In this document: positions 21,940 to 33,661 of the stretch, piece by piece
How the letters are laid out: every line of letters starts with the position of its first letter
How positions within the stretch are numbered: the first letter of the stretch is position 1
From: Notolepis coatsorum
Taxonomy: Eukaryota > Chordata > Actinopteri > Aulopiformes > Paralepididae
Length of the DNA: 64,000 bases
Reading direction: 5' to 3'
Assembly (NCBI GenBank): GCA_963971535.1
Contig: OZ020598.1
Location: 88,488,985-88,552,984, forward strand
The notes under the pieces: model-generated
Databases searched by the model: none
Told to the model about the DNA's origin: nothing
The model's input: only the letters and a program-made list of their open reading frames with translations
Position numbers and translations under genes: made by a program

Positions 21940-22133
21940 GACGTCAGAGAGGTACGCGTAAGTTTCAGAATGACTCAGTTCAGTGAGGGAGAATCTTGTG
22001 ACATGTGAATTGGAAGAATGGCCCAAAATGAGAATTAGAGACATAGACCCCATTGATACAAACCCACATTGCTAGAAAACAATGCTAAACACTGGAAAAG
22101 GCCATTTATAAGATAGATCCCCTTTAAGTAACT
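21940..22133. mobile_element. TTAA-type MITE, right part
   Basis: It matches the right half of the 42761-43165 MITE: ATGACTCAGTTCAGTGAGGG, GAGAATTAGAGACATAGA, AACAATGCTAAACACTG, ending ATCCCCTTTAA. Its left part is likely near 19400, separated by the hAT-like insertion. Confidence 0.7.
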
Positions 22134-22744
22134 TGTGTTCCGCTGGGAATGTCCAGCATCACTGCATACACTTGGTTTAATCCAAACGTCCATTCGGAAA
22201 CGTTTTATTATGAAATAAGACGGGTGAGTGTGAGTCACTCAACTCGCTCTTTTTTGCATGATTGATTCATTTCCTGATAATGTATGACTTGTCGGTGACC
22301 ACACTAGACTAGACTGTGTTGTTGTGTCTGTGTTCGTGCGTGACTTTCGAATTATTGTAAACACAACATAGTACTGTGATATTCTGATATATATCACATT
22401 CCTATATATTTTTTGTGTAAAATAATTAATTTTTTTATTCATGAACATTTTAATTCTTTTATAAATAAAAAAGCAGAGGTTCGAACCCATTAATTAAGAT
22501 TTGAATGCCAACGTAACGAACGAAGGTCCGCACGTTCGAACGTTTGGGCTCAGCCCTAGTTGCTTCTTTAGAAACAGTGATTGAACCTATGGCCGCAACA
22601 GCGCCCGACTCGCTAGCGCACTATATTTACATTTACATTTACAATTTGGTAATTTAGCAGGACACTTTTATCCAAAGCGACTTAAAAGTTCTGTACAACA
22701 AAGTGTGGACCTTGAGTGCTACAGACTTGAGTGCATAGTAGTAA
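22134..22744. other. Unassigned interval ending in an L2-type tail
   Basis: At 22625-22690 the sequence TTTACATTTACA...TTATCCAAAGCGACTT is the tail found at the 3' end of the L2 LINE at 35218. It is interrupted by the foldback element starting at 22745. No gene. Confidence 0.5.
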
Positions 22745-23288
22745 AGGGGCCTTTCTCACTCACCTATTGGGATCGAATCACTGCTCCCGGGAACGGGGGG
22801 GAGTGTTCTCACTCAGACGGACACACCCCTTTTGGGATCGAACCGGCGCTGATTCGTTTTCCCCCCCGCTGAACCTGGGACAGTTGGAATAGTAGGTAGG
22901 TTCTCCGTGTGATAACAAAGGGGGGAACGGGCCCTTTCTCACTCACCTATTCGGTTCCATTCCATTTCGTTCTAGTCCATTCCGAGATCTGATGCGAACT
23001 CCCCCCCCCCCCTCTCCCCCCTCTAGTTTGTGTACACACTGCAGTCTTGGTTCGCTCCGGGTTCTGTTTACGGTTTGCCTTTTGAGCGTTTACGCTTGCC
23101 GTTCGAAAATGTAAACAGGAAGTGTCTTAACACGACGGCGGAGACTGGATGCTGATATAAAATGAACAAATAACCAATAAATATGAAGTTATATTTGAAC
23201 CTCTGTTGTCAAGCCTTGTCAATATAACCCACCCCATTTTATCACGAATGGATGGTGTTGTAGAGTCCGCTTTTGAGCGTTTTGCAGG

Positions 23289-23637
23289 GTTAACGATAAC
23301 GCTAAGCTAACGGCTAACGCTAGTTAGCTTAGCCTTTTACTAGTAACATTGCTGCATCGATTATATTGAATGTCATTGATCTACTGGTCGACCACGGCCG
23401 ACTGGTTGGGCACCACTGGTCTAATAGAAATAAATGCATTCGAACAAGAAAGTATAGTATACAGCAATGGCTAATGCTAAGCTAACGGCTAACGCTAGTT
23501 AGCTTAGCCTGTCCAGCAGCTAACATTATTCCATCGCTCGTGGCAATTATATTACATGTCATTGATCTACTGGTCGACCACGGCCGACTGGTTGGGCACC
23601 ACTGGTCTAATAGAAATAAATGCATTCAAACAAGAAA
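23289..23637 (+). repeat. Direct duplication of ~165 bp
   Basis: Copies at 23289-23448 and 23470-23637 share GCTAAGCTAACGGCTAACGC and TCATTGATCTACTGGTCGAC through AATAAATGCATTC. They differ by one small insertion near the middle. Confidence 0.9.
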
Positions 23638-23988
23638 CCAATGTATAGAAATAGCATGGCAAACAAAAATTGCCAGGCCTAATGCGAGCCAGAAGTGCTG
23701 TGCTTTGTAACGTGGCTTCATGTTTTCATCCACTGAGCTGTGAGGTTCCACATGCTTGTTTTTGGTTGAGGTCTGAACTCTCAAATTGCCCATAAATATC
23801 GTTTTTGTGGGTATTCTCCAGTTGTTGCTGTGTGGTTTTATCTGCCCAAAATTCAAGCAAGCATGACAGTAACGACGTTGTGTGTGTCACGCCCCCCGCT
23901 CCCACTGGCCCGCATCCGAAACCACCTAATCCAACTGGCCCAGGTTCAGCGGGGGGGGGGGGGGGGGGGGTAAAACGAATCAGCGCCG

Positions 23989-25171
23989 CAGGGCTCGAGA
24001 CTAACAATGTCCCGTCGTCCCGGGGACGATCAAATATTGATTTGGGACGAACAGAAATCTTTTTTGGGACGCAAACGGGACGGAGAGGATTTTTTTTTTT
24101 CACAGGAAATGTCAATTAGCCGACTGTCAGTGCGCGCATATATATATATATGAATTATTCTACGTTAATAAAACATACCTGGTGATCAACTACAGTTTGC
24201 TGTAAACATTATGATATGTGTGTAGTGTTCTGATAACAACGGCTGCAGCGGGAGCTGGCTCATGCTGGATTTGCGAATAGCATGCAGCTGCAGAGCCGCA
24301 GAGCCAGGGGCGCTTTCAGGTCCGGTCACAGGCCCGCTCAACAGCGCCCCCCACCGCACAGTGCAATACTCCAATTCAGCCATTGGCAATTCAGCCGTTG
24401 GGTGCGGGGCGCTGTTGAGCGGGCCTGTGACCGGACCTGAAAGCGCCCCTGGCTCTGCGGCTCTGCAGTTGCATACTATTGGGATTCGTTGGGAGCAGCA
24501 CAGAGTCTCGACTCGGGACTTATTTTATTTTATTTTAGCAGCAGTTATCAATATCGACCAGGAGGACAGCGCGATCTAAGGGACATGTTTCATTACTAGT
24601 CAAGTGTCATTACTTTAGTTATCAAAGGTGGAATCTCTGGACGCAATGACATTATATAGTTTAAAGCTAAACTACGTTTTTCTTTCTTATTCAGTTAGAT
24701 TTGATTTGATCTTTATTTATCTCTAACATTTTCAACCATAAACACACACGTTTGTAATAACAAAAAAAACTAAAACGAAATAAAATACAAATACATTTAA
24801 ATATATTTTCCTATGGAAGGAATAATCAACATGGCTCCAATTGGTTGACTATAACAGCACCGTGACCAAATATCCCTATACTAGCACCTTGTTAAACACT
24901 TTTTTTTATATATATATATATTTATTTATTTTTGATCATAATTATTCTTGTGAAATCTTTCCACCTGGGAGCCTTTTGACTAAATCAATTTATTCTCCCC
25001 CTCTCTGAATGGTGTTTCTTATGGCAATAACAACTATAGACGACAAAACCAAAGTAAAGAAACGACATTTGATTTTTGGGACGGTTACATTCACTTTGGG
25101 ACGGTTAAAATTGTATTTCGGTTCTGGGGCGGTTCTGGGACGGTGGTGAAACAAGTTAGTCTGGAGCCCTG
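23989..25171. mobile_element. hAT-like element with 8-bp target duplication and large internal hairpin
   Basis: The terminal inverted repeats are CAGGGCTCGAGACTAAC and CAGGGCTCCAGACTAAC. CAGCGCCG is duplicated exactly at 23981-23988 and 25172-25179. The 1.18-kb interior has no transposase. Subterminal GGGACG motifs repeat near both ends (for example 24022, 24064, 25077, 25098), a possible transposase-binding arrangement. It split the right arm of the foldback element. Confidence 0.92.
24282..24474. repeat. Near-perfect hairpin with ~75-bp arms
   Basis: The left arm is 24282-24359 and the right arm 24402-24474, with a 42-base loop. The arms share CTGCAGAGCCGCAGAGCC, AGGGGCGCTTTCAGGTCC, GGTCACAGGCCCGCTCAAC and AGCGCCCC, with one substitution and one small length difference. 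The arms are GC-rich and CpG-containing, unlike the AT-rich surrounding element. Confidence 0.95.
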
Positions 25172-25278
25172 CAGCGCCGGTTCGATCCCAAAAGGGGTGT
25201 GCCCGTCTGAGTGAGAACACTCCCCCCTGTGCCCCGGGGCGGTGATTCGATCCCAATAGCTGAGTGAGAAAGGCCCCT

Positions 25279-26574
25279 AAATGTGCAGACCTAGTATGCA
25301 ATGCTTCCCTCAACGTATGCAGCGCACAGTGCTGACATTTTGTGTTCATCAGCTGACAAGCCCCGCTTCAACTTGGACGCATAAATTAGATTTTCCTGAA
25401 TGTCGACAAAAGAGAGAATTGTATTGGGAGCGGGGGGGGGGGGCTTTGTTGTCTCCTGGAGTTTAGAGAACAGTGTACTTCCATTTGATTTGTTACGCCT
25501 CTCTTTTAGCATGTTTCCCTTGAATATGTTCTATCGCACATGCAGATATTCAGTAACTTGAGCCCCTGCCCTTTTGCCCCCAAGTGCCCCTCAAGACGGA
25601 AATGTATACTACTAGAAAGTACCCTGCATGCCCCCCCCCCCCCCCCCCTTGAGCCCCTGCCCCCCAAATTGTCTGTGCACGCCCCTGCAGATATTCAAGT
25701 TTATTCAAGTACAGGACCTCATGAAAACCCGGGTTAATCTTTATAGAAGGGAGCTTGCGGGGGTCAGGTTCACTGGTGTTGGGCCGGTTATTGAATCCCT
25801 GCTGCCGTCAGGGAGCTGCTACCAGGGCAGGAGCCGGGGCTGCTATCAGAGTTTTAACCAGGATGCTCATCTCAGCTCAACCCATGAGGGAATTTCCTGA
25901 AGAGGATAACCTTCGGTAGTGTGGTAGTGAAAAGGGTTAACTCTATTTATAACTGGACGTAGAAATGTTCAGTTAAGATGTCAAATGTGTTTTAAAAGAA
26001 AAACGTTATGACTGCAGTAAGCGTGTAGCCTTCTGTGTCGGCTGATGATGCTCCCCATGTGGTCTTAACCTTTAACCCAGAGATCATATCCATCTTGTTC
26101 AAAAACTCCTTATTCAACTACAGATACTGTATCCATTTAGGAAGGAAGGAACGCCTTTATTTGCCCAACTGCATTTACTCTTATTGTACCAGGAATGTAT
26201 TCTCTTGCATTTAACCCATCCTAACTATTTAGGAGCAGTGGACAACCACAGTTGGGGACCAACTCCAGTTGCTCAAGGGCAATGGCAAGAATAGGAACCG
26301 GAGTACACAGGAAGAGGAAACCCTTCTTGCTATGAGGCAACAATGCTCAAGTTTCAAGTTTTGTCACATATAAGGTGCATGTAGGCCTACATTACAGTGA
26401 TACAAAATATCCAATATACAAAACTAAAGTACAAAATGCAAAGAATGAGATAGAGATGTAGTGCAAATCTTTTAGTAATAAATTGATCAAATAGATAAAA
26501 TATGGTGTAGTGTTAAAAAGTATTTTCATCACTGCAACTCCATAATAACTAAGGCTTACATAAAAAGAAAATGG
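25279..26574. other. Unassigned interval with C/G runs and one TTAACCC-motif unit
   Basis: An 18-C run lies at 25631-25648 and a G-run near 25432-25442. GAGCCCCTGCCC recurs at 25560 and 25650. One unit of the TTAACCC motif (GTAGTGTGGTAGTGAAAAGG) is at 25917. From 26350 a TTTTGTCACATATAAGG stretch resembles a LINE tail. No gene. Confidence 0.4.
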
Positions 26575-26719
26575 TATCTGGCTGCATTTATATATCTCTT
26601 TTATCCAAAGCGCTTTACAATTTCTTCCTCACATTTTACCCATTCACTCACACATTCACACACCGACGGCAGAGGCAACCATGCAAGGTGCCAACCTGCT
26701 CATCGGGAGCAATTAGGGG
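26575..26719 (-). repeat. SINE C copy 2, body part (split)
   Basis: TATCCAAAGCGCTTTACAAT, then CACTCACACATTCACACACC and TGCTCATCGGGAGCAATTAG are the reverse of the SINE C body at 11107-11273. The rest of this SINE resumes at 32031. Confidence 0.85.
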
Positions 26720-29106
26720 TTCTGTATCGTTAGTGGCTTAGCTTGGCATCGCTACTGCACTATCTCGCGTACGTGCACGCGTACTGAATAAACCACAAAT
26801 GTACCTCTAATACCAGTATTAGTCTGACCACACCCCTCATCAGCTTACCTTCATAAGCAGGTGTGTGGTCACCTGCTCTCCTCCTTCTCGCTTTCACCAC
26901 AAGGAAGAGGTGCCTCGGTAGATCCCCACACTTGACACCATGATGGAAGAAATTGGATTAGGAACAGCTTGGGAAACAAGGATACGTTGACATCATATCT
27001 TTATTTTCTCTCTCACTATTTTCGAGAAAATACGGCGATATTGTCTTCGTACTGGAGTGTCTAGAAGATGATGATCATTCTACAAACCCTCCACCGGTTT
27101 TCGTATTGGGAGCACGCCGCTGCATGCTTCTCAACTGCAGTTCCTTGCTGTGTTTGTTGGGGTGAAACCTGTCAGGCCACAGCTGAACTGTCGGACATGC
27201 CGCTGTTGTGAGGAGCGGTGCGTTCCAGGTTGGGTGAGTAGTGTTTGCTGGCGGGCTCCACTTGTCTGTTAGTGCTATGGGGGCTACTTGACAAAGTTTA
27301 TGGAAACCGGCCCCAGGCTAGGGTCCTTTGTTTAGCCGTCTAGGCGACAGAAGGCCTTGGTCTGGCGACCATTATAGTTTTAACTAGTGGGCCGCGACCA
27401 TTGACACTGGTGATCCCTGTGTGTTCTGGACGAGTGGATTCTCTCTGTCACCGTGTTAAGACCCCATCTTTCATATCCAAATGAGAGTATTCCTTCACGA
27501 GGGGATATGTGCATGTAATGTGCGATAGCGGCAGATTCATGTTCAAAGTCAGCTATACAGGCCAGTTGGTACTGTGCTGATTCCGCCGGACGTGGTACTG
27601 TCACCGTTGTGAAGCGGTGTTGACGTCTTGTTTTCTCTTTTCTCTTAAAAAATGAGGAGGGTTCAGAACGGCGGCCTGTCTGGGTGAGTGTTATGTCATT
27701 GTTTACATGTTCATAGCTTACGGTTAGCCGGTCGGTGGCCTGGCGCGGGGTAGCTTGGCTTCTCGCGCGCCGCCGGGAGCTCGCTCCTGATCGCGTGCGT
27801 CGTAGATCGGCGTCTCGCGAGCGGAAGCAATAGCACCCGAACGGTTGGAGCAGCCGTTAGCTTGATGCTATTCTGTTGAACGTGCTTTGATTTTAACATG
27901 TTTTACACTCTTGACCACGACGTCATCCTTGACAGGGGATGTTCGTCGACCCTGCCTGAGCCTAGACGGGGATTGCGTCAACAAAGAGGACTGTAGCGAC
28001 TGGTGGAGCGGCGACGCTGCCCGGATCGAACAACACGGGACGGCTGTGTTCTACGGTGGCTTGTGACTGCACTTCGCTGATCTGCGTTCCGGGCAGGTAC
28101 GGGGTTGGCCAGACCTCATAACACGTCTTCTGGTTTTACCTTGCTAAATGTATTGTGAATAACGGTGTTTTTTCCCAAAACGTGTGTTGTTGCAATGCAT
28201 TTGAGATACGTTGCGGGTTGTGTGTGAGCTGTTTTTGTCACTGGCAGTTAGCTTCTCCGTGCAGATCGTGATGTATTGATCTGGTTGTTGTGTGAGAAAC
28301 ATCATGGTGTTTATGTGTACCGTGTACTCACTACTAAGGCAACTAACCTATGAAGCTATGCTTGGTGACGAGTGAGTAAAAGAATGTTCTTTCTCAGACT
28401 GTAATGACAATGAACAGTGAGTTCACACATTAACAGGTTTTCCTGTTTTAACTGGCCGTATTGAGGGTAAAATAGGAGGATTGTGTTTCCCCCCCCGGTT
28501 CCCTGGGGACTTTATCACCTCCTATCAGACATGTTGTGCATTAATTGTGTCTTTTGTGTGGTAGGGATACGATGTAACTCTCAGCTTGATTGCTGAGGTT
28601 GTGCTAAATCTGCTGGAGAAACTTATTTCCTAAAGGGAAATTGGTTTGGTTGCTGTCATGTGTGCTTAGCAAGGCCTGTGGTCGATACTAATCAAGAATG
28701 ATGTATTCTCTCATTGTGAAAAAAACGGCGTTCCTCTGTTGAGTGTTTTTGCCATTTTTTGTAGGTGATGATGGGTTGTGTGTGTCATGTGACCTGCAAC
28801 TGGGTTGTACTGGCCACAGAAGCACATGTGTATGTTGGACCGGGGTTCTTAGAGCCCTCTCTATTCTGTGTTTTTCCTTAGTAAAAATCAGATAGCAGGT
28901 TAGCTCGTGCGCTGTGTGGAGCTGTGAAACGCTTCATAGAGCTGACTATGACTGTGTCATATTCTCTTTTTGTCGTTACGTCGTATCATGGGTGTGGGGT
29001 CGTAAAGGGGTGAACTGGTAACCTTTCCTCTCCCCATTGTTCTGTCGGTCAGGGGTACACCCCCTGTCCTTCAAGGTTCCCGTCACGTGGCGGTTCGGCA
29101 CGTTAC

Positions 29107-29131
29107 GGGGGGGGGGGGGGGGGGGGGGGGG
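29107..29131 (+). repeat. 25-G homopolymer run
   Basis: Uninterrupted G tract inside the composite element. Other long G or C tracts are at 7075 (19 C), 8283 (24 G), 23951 (20 G) and 25631 (18 C). Lengths may be imprecise in the assembly. Confidence 0.9.
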
Positions 29132-30330
29132 AGGGAGTTCCTGGTCCCACGGCCTGGTATATTGGGCGTGTGCACCGCAGGAATTCCCCCGCCATAGAGT
29201 ACGTCACCGTGCGCGTCTCTGTTGGTAGGACTTCCGTGTGCTGTTCAGGTCCATGTGATGGATCTGTTTTCAGGGGGGGTGGTCAGGGCTCCTCCTCACC
29301 AAGCGCCTACTCAGGCCTTCTGTGAGTTCGGACTCCTTCTTCCATGTGAGGAAGCCTCCATCAGAGTACAGAGCCTTCCTCCTCAGATTGTCAAAGTGAG
29401 TGGACCCTCTAGAAGGGTCCTTTTCTATTGTATGTATATTCGATTCAATTCGTTTATTGAGTGTGTATGGGTTCGGTGCCTCTTCCCCGGAGGCCCTAAA
29501 ACCAGTTTTTTACATGGCTCAAGGTGCAATATATTCTTTTCAATCTGTACAGCTCGCGTGGGAAGTCTCTCTGGGGATCCCCGTCTCTTTCCTATGGGAG
29601 GGTGGTGGGATGTAAAAATGTGAACATTTTTTACCCCGGCTGTGTAGACTGGGATACATACTGTTGATGCTTCCTTCTTTCTATTCCAGAAGTGTTGGAG
29701 TTAGGGAGTGTCACACCCCTCTTGTCGTTCCCCTGGGCGCCTTGGGGATTCAATGACAGGTCTAAATAGCCTGTTCATTGATGGGGGTGTGTCCCGACGC
29801 ACGTATAGTGCTAGCTCGCTGTAAACAGGCGATTGACTGGCACGCCTTAGTTGCTTGTGGTTGAAACAGCGTTTTTATAAAGCAACTGAGATGGGGGTTT
29901 TTCCTCTTCCGGCGACCACATCCCATGACCTGGGTGGGTTGTCGACGGATTCTCGTTCATGTCTGGGGGATGATGACGGGATGGATCTGAACATATGTAG
30001 TGGGGTCTCACGCCCTTGGGGTGGGCCACCAGGCGCGGTTCGTCCCGACGTCTGGGTGGCGCCTTCTTTTCATGTTAAGATCAACACGCATATCTGCCCT
30101 TCTCCTGGAGTAGGCATGTCGGCGTGGTTAGGGCACGGGACTGGTTCTGGTCACGCTGGTCCAGATCAGTTGAACCCGTTGTCCGCCGGGGATGCAGATC
30201 TGCTGTTCTGGTACCCTGAGGGACTTGGGCTTTTTTCAGGGGGAAAAATGCCAGGTCGGTCTGGGTGTCACAGGGTTAAGCGCTATGGAGACCCTGGTTG
30301 GGTATGTTTTTACTCAGCACTGTCGTCATG

Positions 30331-30449
30331 GCTTACAGCCATGCCATTCTGTACGCGCTCGATCTCGTCGGATCTCGGCCGCTACACAGGTTGGTCCTGG
30401 TTAGTACTTGGTTGGGAGACCGCCGGGGAATACCAGGTACGGTGTGCTT
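30331..30449 (+). pseudogene. 5S rRNA-like sequence, full length but diverged
   Basis: 119 bp align end to end with vertebrate 5S rRNA: GCTTACAGCCATGCCA at the start, GATCTCGT and GATCTCGG in the middle, CTGGTTAGTACTTGG and GGGAGACCGCC in the internal promoter region, and GGAATACCAGGT near the end. There are many substitutions in the first half, so it is a pseudogene or a 5S-derived module. No T-run terminator follows directly (GGTGTGCTTAGGGG). Confidence 0.88.
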
Positions 30450-31030
30450 AGGGGCTGGTTCTCCATTATTTTTCGCTCCTCTCTCACGCATGGCGAAGAG
30501 GGGCCTGTGGGGGTGGTTTTTTGACCTCCTCTGGTGACCCTGTGCTTCCCGTACCGCCAGGCCCGGTCCGAAGTGATGTTTGCGACCCGTAGGCCTGGGT
30601 TAACCCTTTTTGGAAACTGAAACACTTGTACTGCGGTATAGCCGGTGTATACCCGCAGGTGTGTTTTGGAGTTTTTTCTTGAGGGGTTATAGGAACAACC
30701 ACCGCATTGGGTAACACCGAGGTGGTTGATTCCCTGGTGTGTTGGAGCAGTGTCAACTCCCGGGTTCACCGTTTGAGGGTGCCCCTGCACGTTCATGACG
30801 TCTGCCAATCGTGTCAGCCTTCTCTGCCTCGACCCCTCTGGGTGGGGGTTGTTAAATGGAGGCTTGGTCATGCAACACCGCCAGCTTACGCTCCTTCCGC
30901 CGGGGCGGCTGTGTTCAGCTGTCCCCTCTGGCGCCTGTCTCGTCCGCAGTCTCCAGGCTAGGGTTAACAGCCTGTTGCCTGGTTTTTCCCCGGTGCGCTG
31001 CCTGCTTCCGTTGGTTAACCTTTTTTGTGT

Positions 31031-31083
31031 GCTTACGGCCATGCTGACTGCCTATTCTGCAGGGTCAGTGTGCCAGGCGGTGT
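31031..31083 (+). pseudogene. Third, badly degraded 5S-like fragment
   Basis: GCTTACGGCCATGCTGACTG repeats the 5S start and is followed by a GTGCCAGGCGGTGTA stretch like the 5S end, with the middle gone. It lies directly upstream of the 31110 copy. Confidence 0.45.
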
Positions 31084-31109
31084 ACTATTGGGGGGACGGG
31101 GCCCGCTCG

Positions 31110-31213
31110 GCTTACGGCCATACCGACCTGAACACGCCCGGTCTCGTCCGATCTCGGAAGCTGGGCAGGTTCTGGCCTGGTTGGTTCCGCCTGGGAATAC
31201 CAGGTGCAGTAAC
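31110..31213 (+). pseudogene. 5S rRNA-like sequence with deletion in the promoter region
   Basis: This copy is closer to functional 5S in the first 65 bases (GCTTACGGCCATACCGACCT, GTCTCGTCCGATCTCGGAAG). About 15-20 bases are missing between CTGGTTGG and CCGCCTGGGAATACCAGG, which removes most of the box C region. It is not expected to be transcribed from its own promoter. Confidence 0.9.
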
Positions 31214-32030
31214 TGAGGGGCCTTTGTCCGAATACGCTGGCGATGTGGGGGGCGGGGCACTACGTGCCCACCTGGTGGGGTCTTGATGCTGGCATCATGG
31301 ACTTCTCCGGGCCCCCATTCCAGGGAGTCCAGTCCTTTTGGTGGGTCTGGGTCTTCCTTCGTGCTCCGCTGCTACGGCCTTGCCACGGGGTTGGGTTTGC
31401 CCTTGACCCCGTGATTCTGGGGGCAGTAACGAGGTTGTTCCTCCGTTCGTTCCCGGGTGGCATGCGGGTTGTGCGTGTGTGTAGTCGTGGGGTCAAGCCA
31501 CGGTCTGCTCACCCTGTGCGTTGAGTTGCTTGAGTGCCTCTTCGCACGGTCGGGTCCGTCGCCCTCCCGTGACGTCCCTAATAGGGGGGCTACCCTCCAT
31601 TAGGGGGGGTCGGGGGGGCTCGGCCCTCCCTGTTCTGATGGTTGGGGGGCTGTCAGCGGGGTGTATTTGTCAGCCAAGTGGCTCCGCTTGGCCTCCCTTG
31701 TGCAGTAGCGATGCCAAGCTAAGCCACTAACGATACAGAACGTTAGGTTATGACTATAACCAAGTTCTGTTAGTTAGGGGCGATGCTTGGCATCGGACGC
31801 CGCTGCAGCCCTTGTCCTCACCTTGTGGTGAAAGCTTGGGAAGGAGGAGAGCAGGTGACCACACACCTGCTTATGAAGGTAAGCTGATGAGGGGTGTGGT
31901 CAGACTAATACTGGTATTAGAGGTACATTTGTGGTTTATTCAGTACGCGTGCACGTACGCGAGATAGTGCAGTAGCGATGCCAAGCATCGCCCCTAACTA
32001 ACAGAACTTGGTTATAGTCATAACCTAACG

Positions 32031-32125
32031 TTAAGTGTCTTGCTCAAGGACACTTCGACACAATGCCCGGGAGTAGCAGGAATCGATCCGGGAACCTCCG
32101 GATTACCAGACGACTGCTCTACCTA
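32031..32125 (-). repeat. SINE C copy 2, tRNA-like head (split)
   Basis: AAGTGTCTTGCTCAAGGACA, ATCGATCCGGGAACCTCCGG and ACGACTGCTCTACC are the reverse of the SINE C head at 10627-10715. They complete the copy begun at 26575. Confidence 0.85.
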
Positions 32126-33028
32126 TGATGACGTACACTAATGTTTTACCTTCAGAGTCAGTGTTGTAGGATAATCTTGGCACTGACACATTACTATTAG
32201 GCATGCGTCAATGATACTGGAGAACTGGGGATTAGGGTATTGATTAGGATTAGGATATTGGTTTCAGAGAACTTCCCCGAAGCAAAACCCGATACCGAGA
32301 TCCAAGCGTAACATGTCAGATGTTGAGGCAAAGCCACTTGATTGTCTTCATGTTCGATACGGCACGGTGTTGTAGTGGTTAACACTGTCGCCTCACAACT
32401 AGAAGGTCCTTCGTTCGATTCCCGCTTGGGGACCAGGTTGCCATGTTGCCAGTTACCCAAGTGGGGTATTTCCCGGGCCTTTCTGTGTGGAGTTTGCATG
32501 TTCTTCCCATGCTCCCCTCCCGATAACGCTGTTGCGTCCCTGACAAAGACGGACAGGAGCACTTGGATTGGTCCCCGGGCGTGGCGCACGCTGCAGCCCT
32601 TGTCTGCTCCCGGCTGCCCTTGGGGGGAAGGACGTAGGGCTGGGCGATATGGCCAAAAATGATATCACGATATCAATATCAATAACGATATCATATCACA
32701 CATATCTATAATTATCTATGTTGTTCTAAGTATATATATATTTTTTTTAAAACAACAGATGTATGTTTATTTTGCAGCAATTCTTTGTCGTTGCCACCAT
32801 CTTTAGTGTTACAGCCCCTCACACTCCAGTTCTCAGGCTGCAGCTGGTTTGAAAACGAAAGTAAACAGGCTTCTCTGCTGGGTGTGGCTCCAGGGGAGTT
32901 GAATAGTTCTGGCTCTGCTAGTTTCTTTTCTATCTTTTGGTGCTTTTTTGGTGGACAAACCACCACACATGTGCACCGTGACTCGCAACTGGAGACTAGC
33001 TCTGCTAGCACACATAGCCAGACAGTTT

Positions 33029-33508
33029 TTTTTATTTTTTTATCCACTTTTTCCCCTTCTTTTTCTGTTTTTCTCCCATCCCAATTTAGTCATGCCAATT
33101 CCCCCCTTCCCTGTCTTGATCGTTGCTCGCATGTGCCCCCCACTGGTCGGTCATAGGGAGGGTTGAAGAATCTATCGCATGTCCCCTCCGATACATGCAG
33201 AGTCAGCCAGGCACTTCTTTTCACCTGCAAGCGCGGACTCTCATTGGCGAGGTGTAACGTGTGGGAGGCTCACACTACCCTCGACATCTCCTGTCCTTGC
33301 TGTGCAGGCGCCCTGACCGACCTGTAGGAGTCGCTGTTTACAGCGACCAGATCACCACCCATCGACTCCCCTCCCGCTGACTCTGCCAATTGAGTCAGCA
33401 TGACGGCCGGCCCAAGCCGGAGGCAACGCTGACAGCCGGATTCGATACCGGTTAATCACACACCGGTGACGAGCGCTTAGACCACTGTGCCACCCAGCCG
33501 CCCGTGTA
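33029..33508 (-). repeat. SINE A copy 3
   Basis: The T-rich left end (reverse of the A-tail) precedes TTTCTCCCATCCCAATTT. The body contains GACCGACCTGTAGGAGTCGC, and the head ends in GCCGCCC at 33503. CAGACAGTTT flanks it at 33019-33028 and 33509-33518. Confidence 0.85.
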
Positions 33509-33661
33509 CAGACAGTTTCAAACTGTATTTTAAATTAGAAAGCAAACAAAATAAAATAAAGAGAAAAATAAATCTATTTGGTCAGTATTGTCATTTGGAC
33601 AAGCAAAGCCATTACTTTAAGTTGCAGGCAAGAAAGACAAGTCTGTCCACTGTCTCTGGTT

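Larger units (their letters stand above)
22745..25278. mobile_element. Foldback-type element with ~137-bp inverted ends
   Basis: The left arm (22745-22881) starts AGGGGCCTTTCTCACTCA. The right arm is its inverse and is split into 23939-23988 and 25180-25278 by a hAT-like insertion. The two arms share GGGATCGAATCAC, GTTCTCACTCAGACGG, ACACCCCTTTTGGGATCGAA and GATTCGTTTT. The outer duplication, if any, is only a few A/T bases. A third copy of the terminal motif (CCCTTTCTCACTCACCTATT) occurs at 22931. Confidence 0.8.
26720..32030. mobile_element. 5.3-kb inverted-repeat composite element carrying 5S-like sequences
   Basis: The insertion splits SINE C between GGGGTT (26716-26721) and TTAAGTGTC (32031). 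The 41 bp at 26720-26760 recur perfectly inverted at 31700-31740. The following 26761-26896 recurs inverted within 31830-31975. Position 31741-32030 is itself a unit with perfect 55-bp inverted ends (31741-31795 and 31976-32030). Candidate target duplication is only TT or GTT. The interior (about 27000-31690) has no recognisable transposase; it holds 5S-like copies and a 25-G run. The superfamily is not identified. Confidence 0.75.

Noticed and set aside
29037..29228. Glycine-rich small frame
   Set aside because: Caused by the 25-G run.
29855..31286. Frames of 198 and 163 codons in the composite element
   Set aside because: They run through the 5S-like sequences and have no recognisable transposase or other domain.
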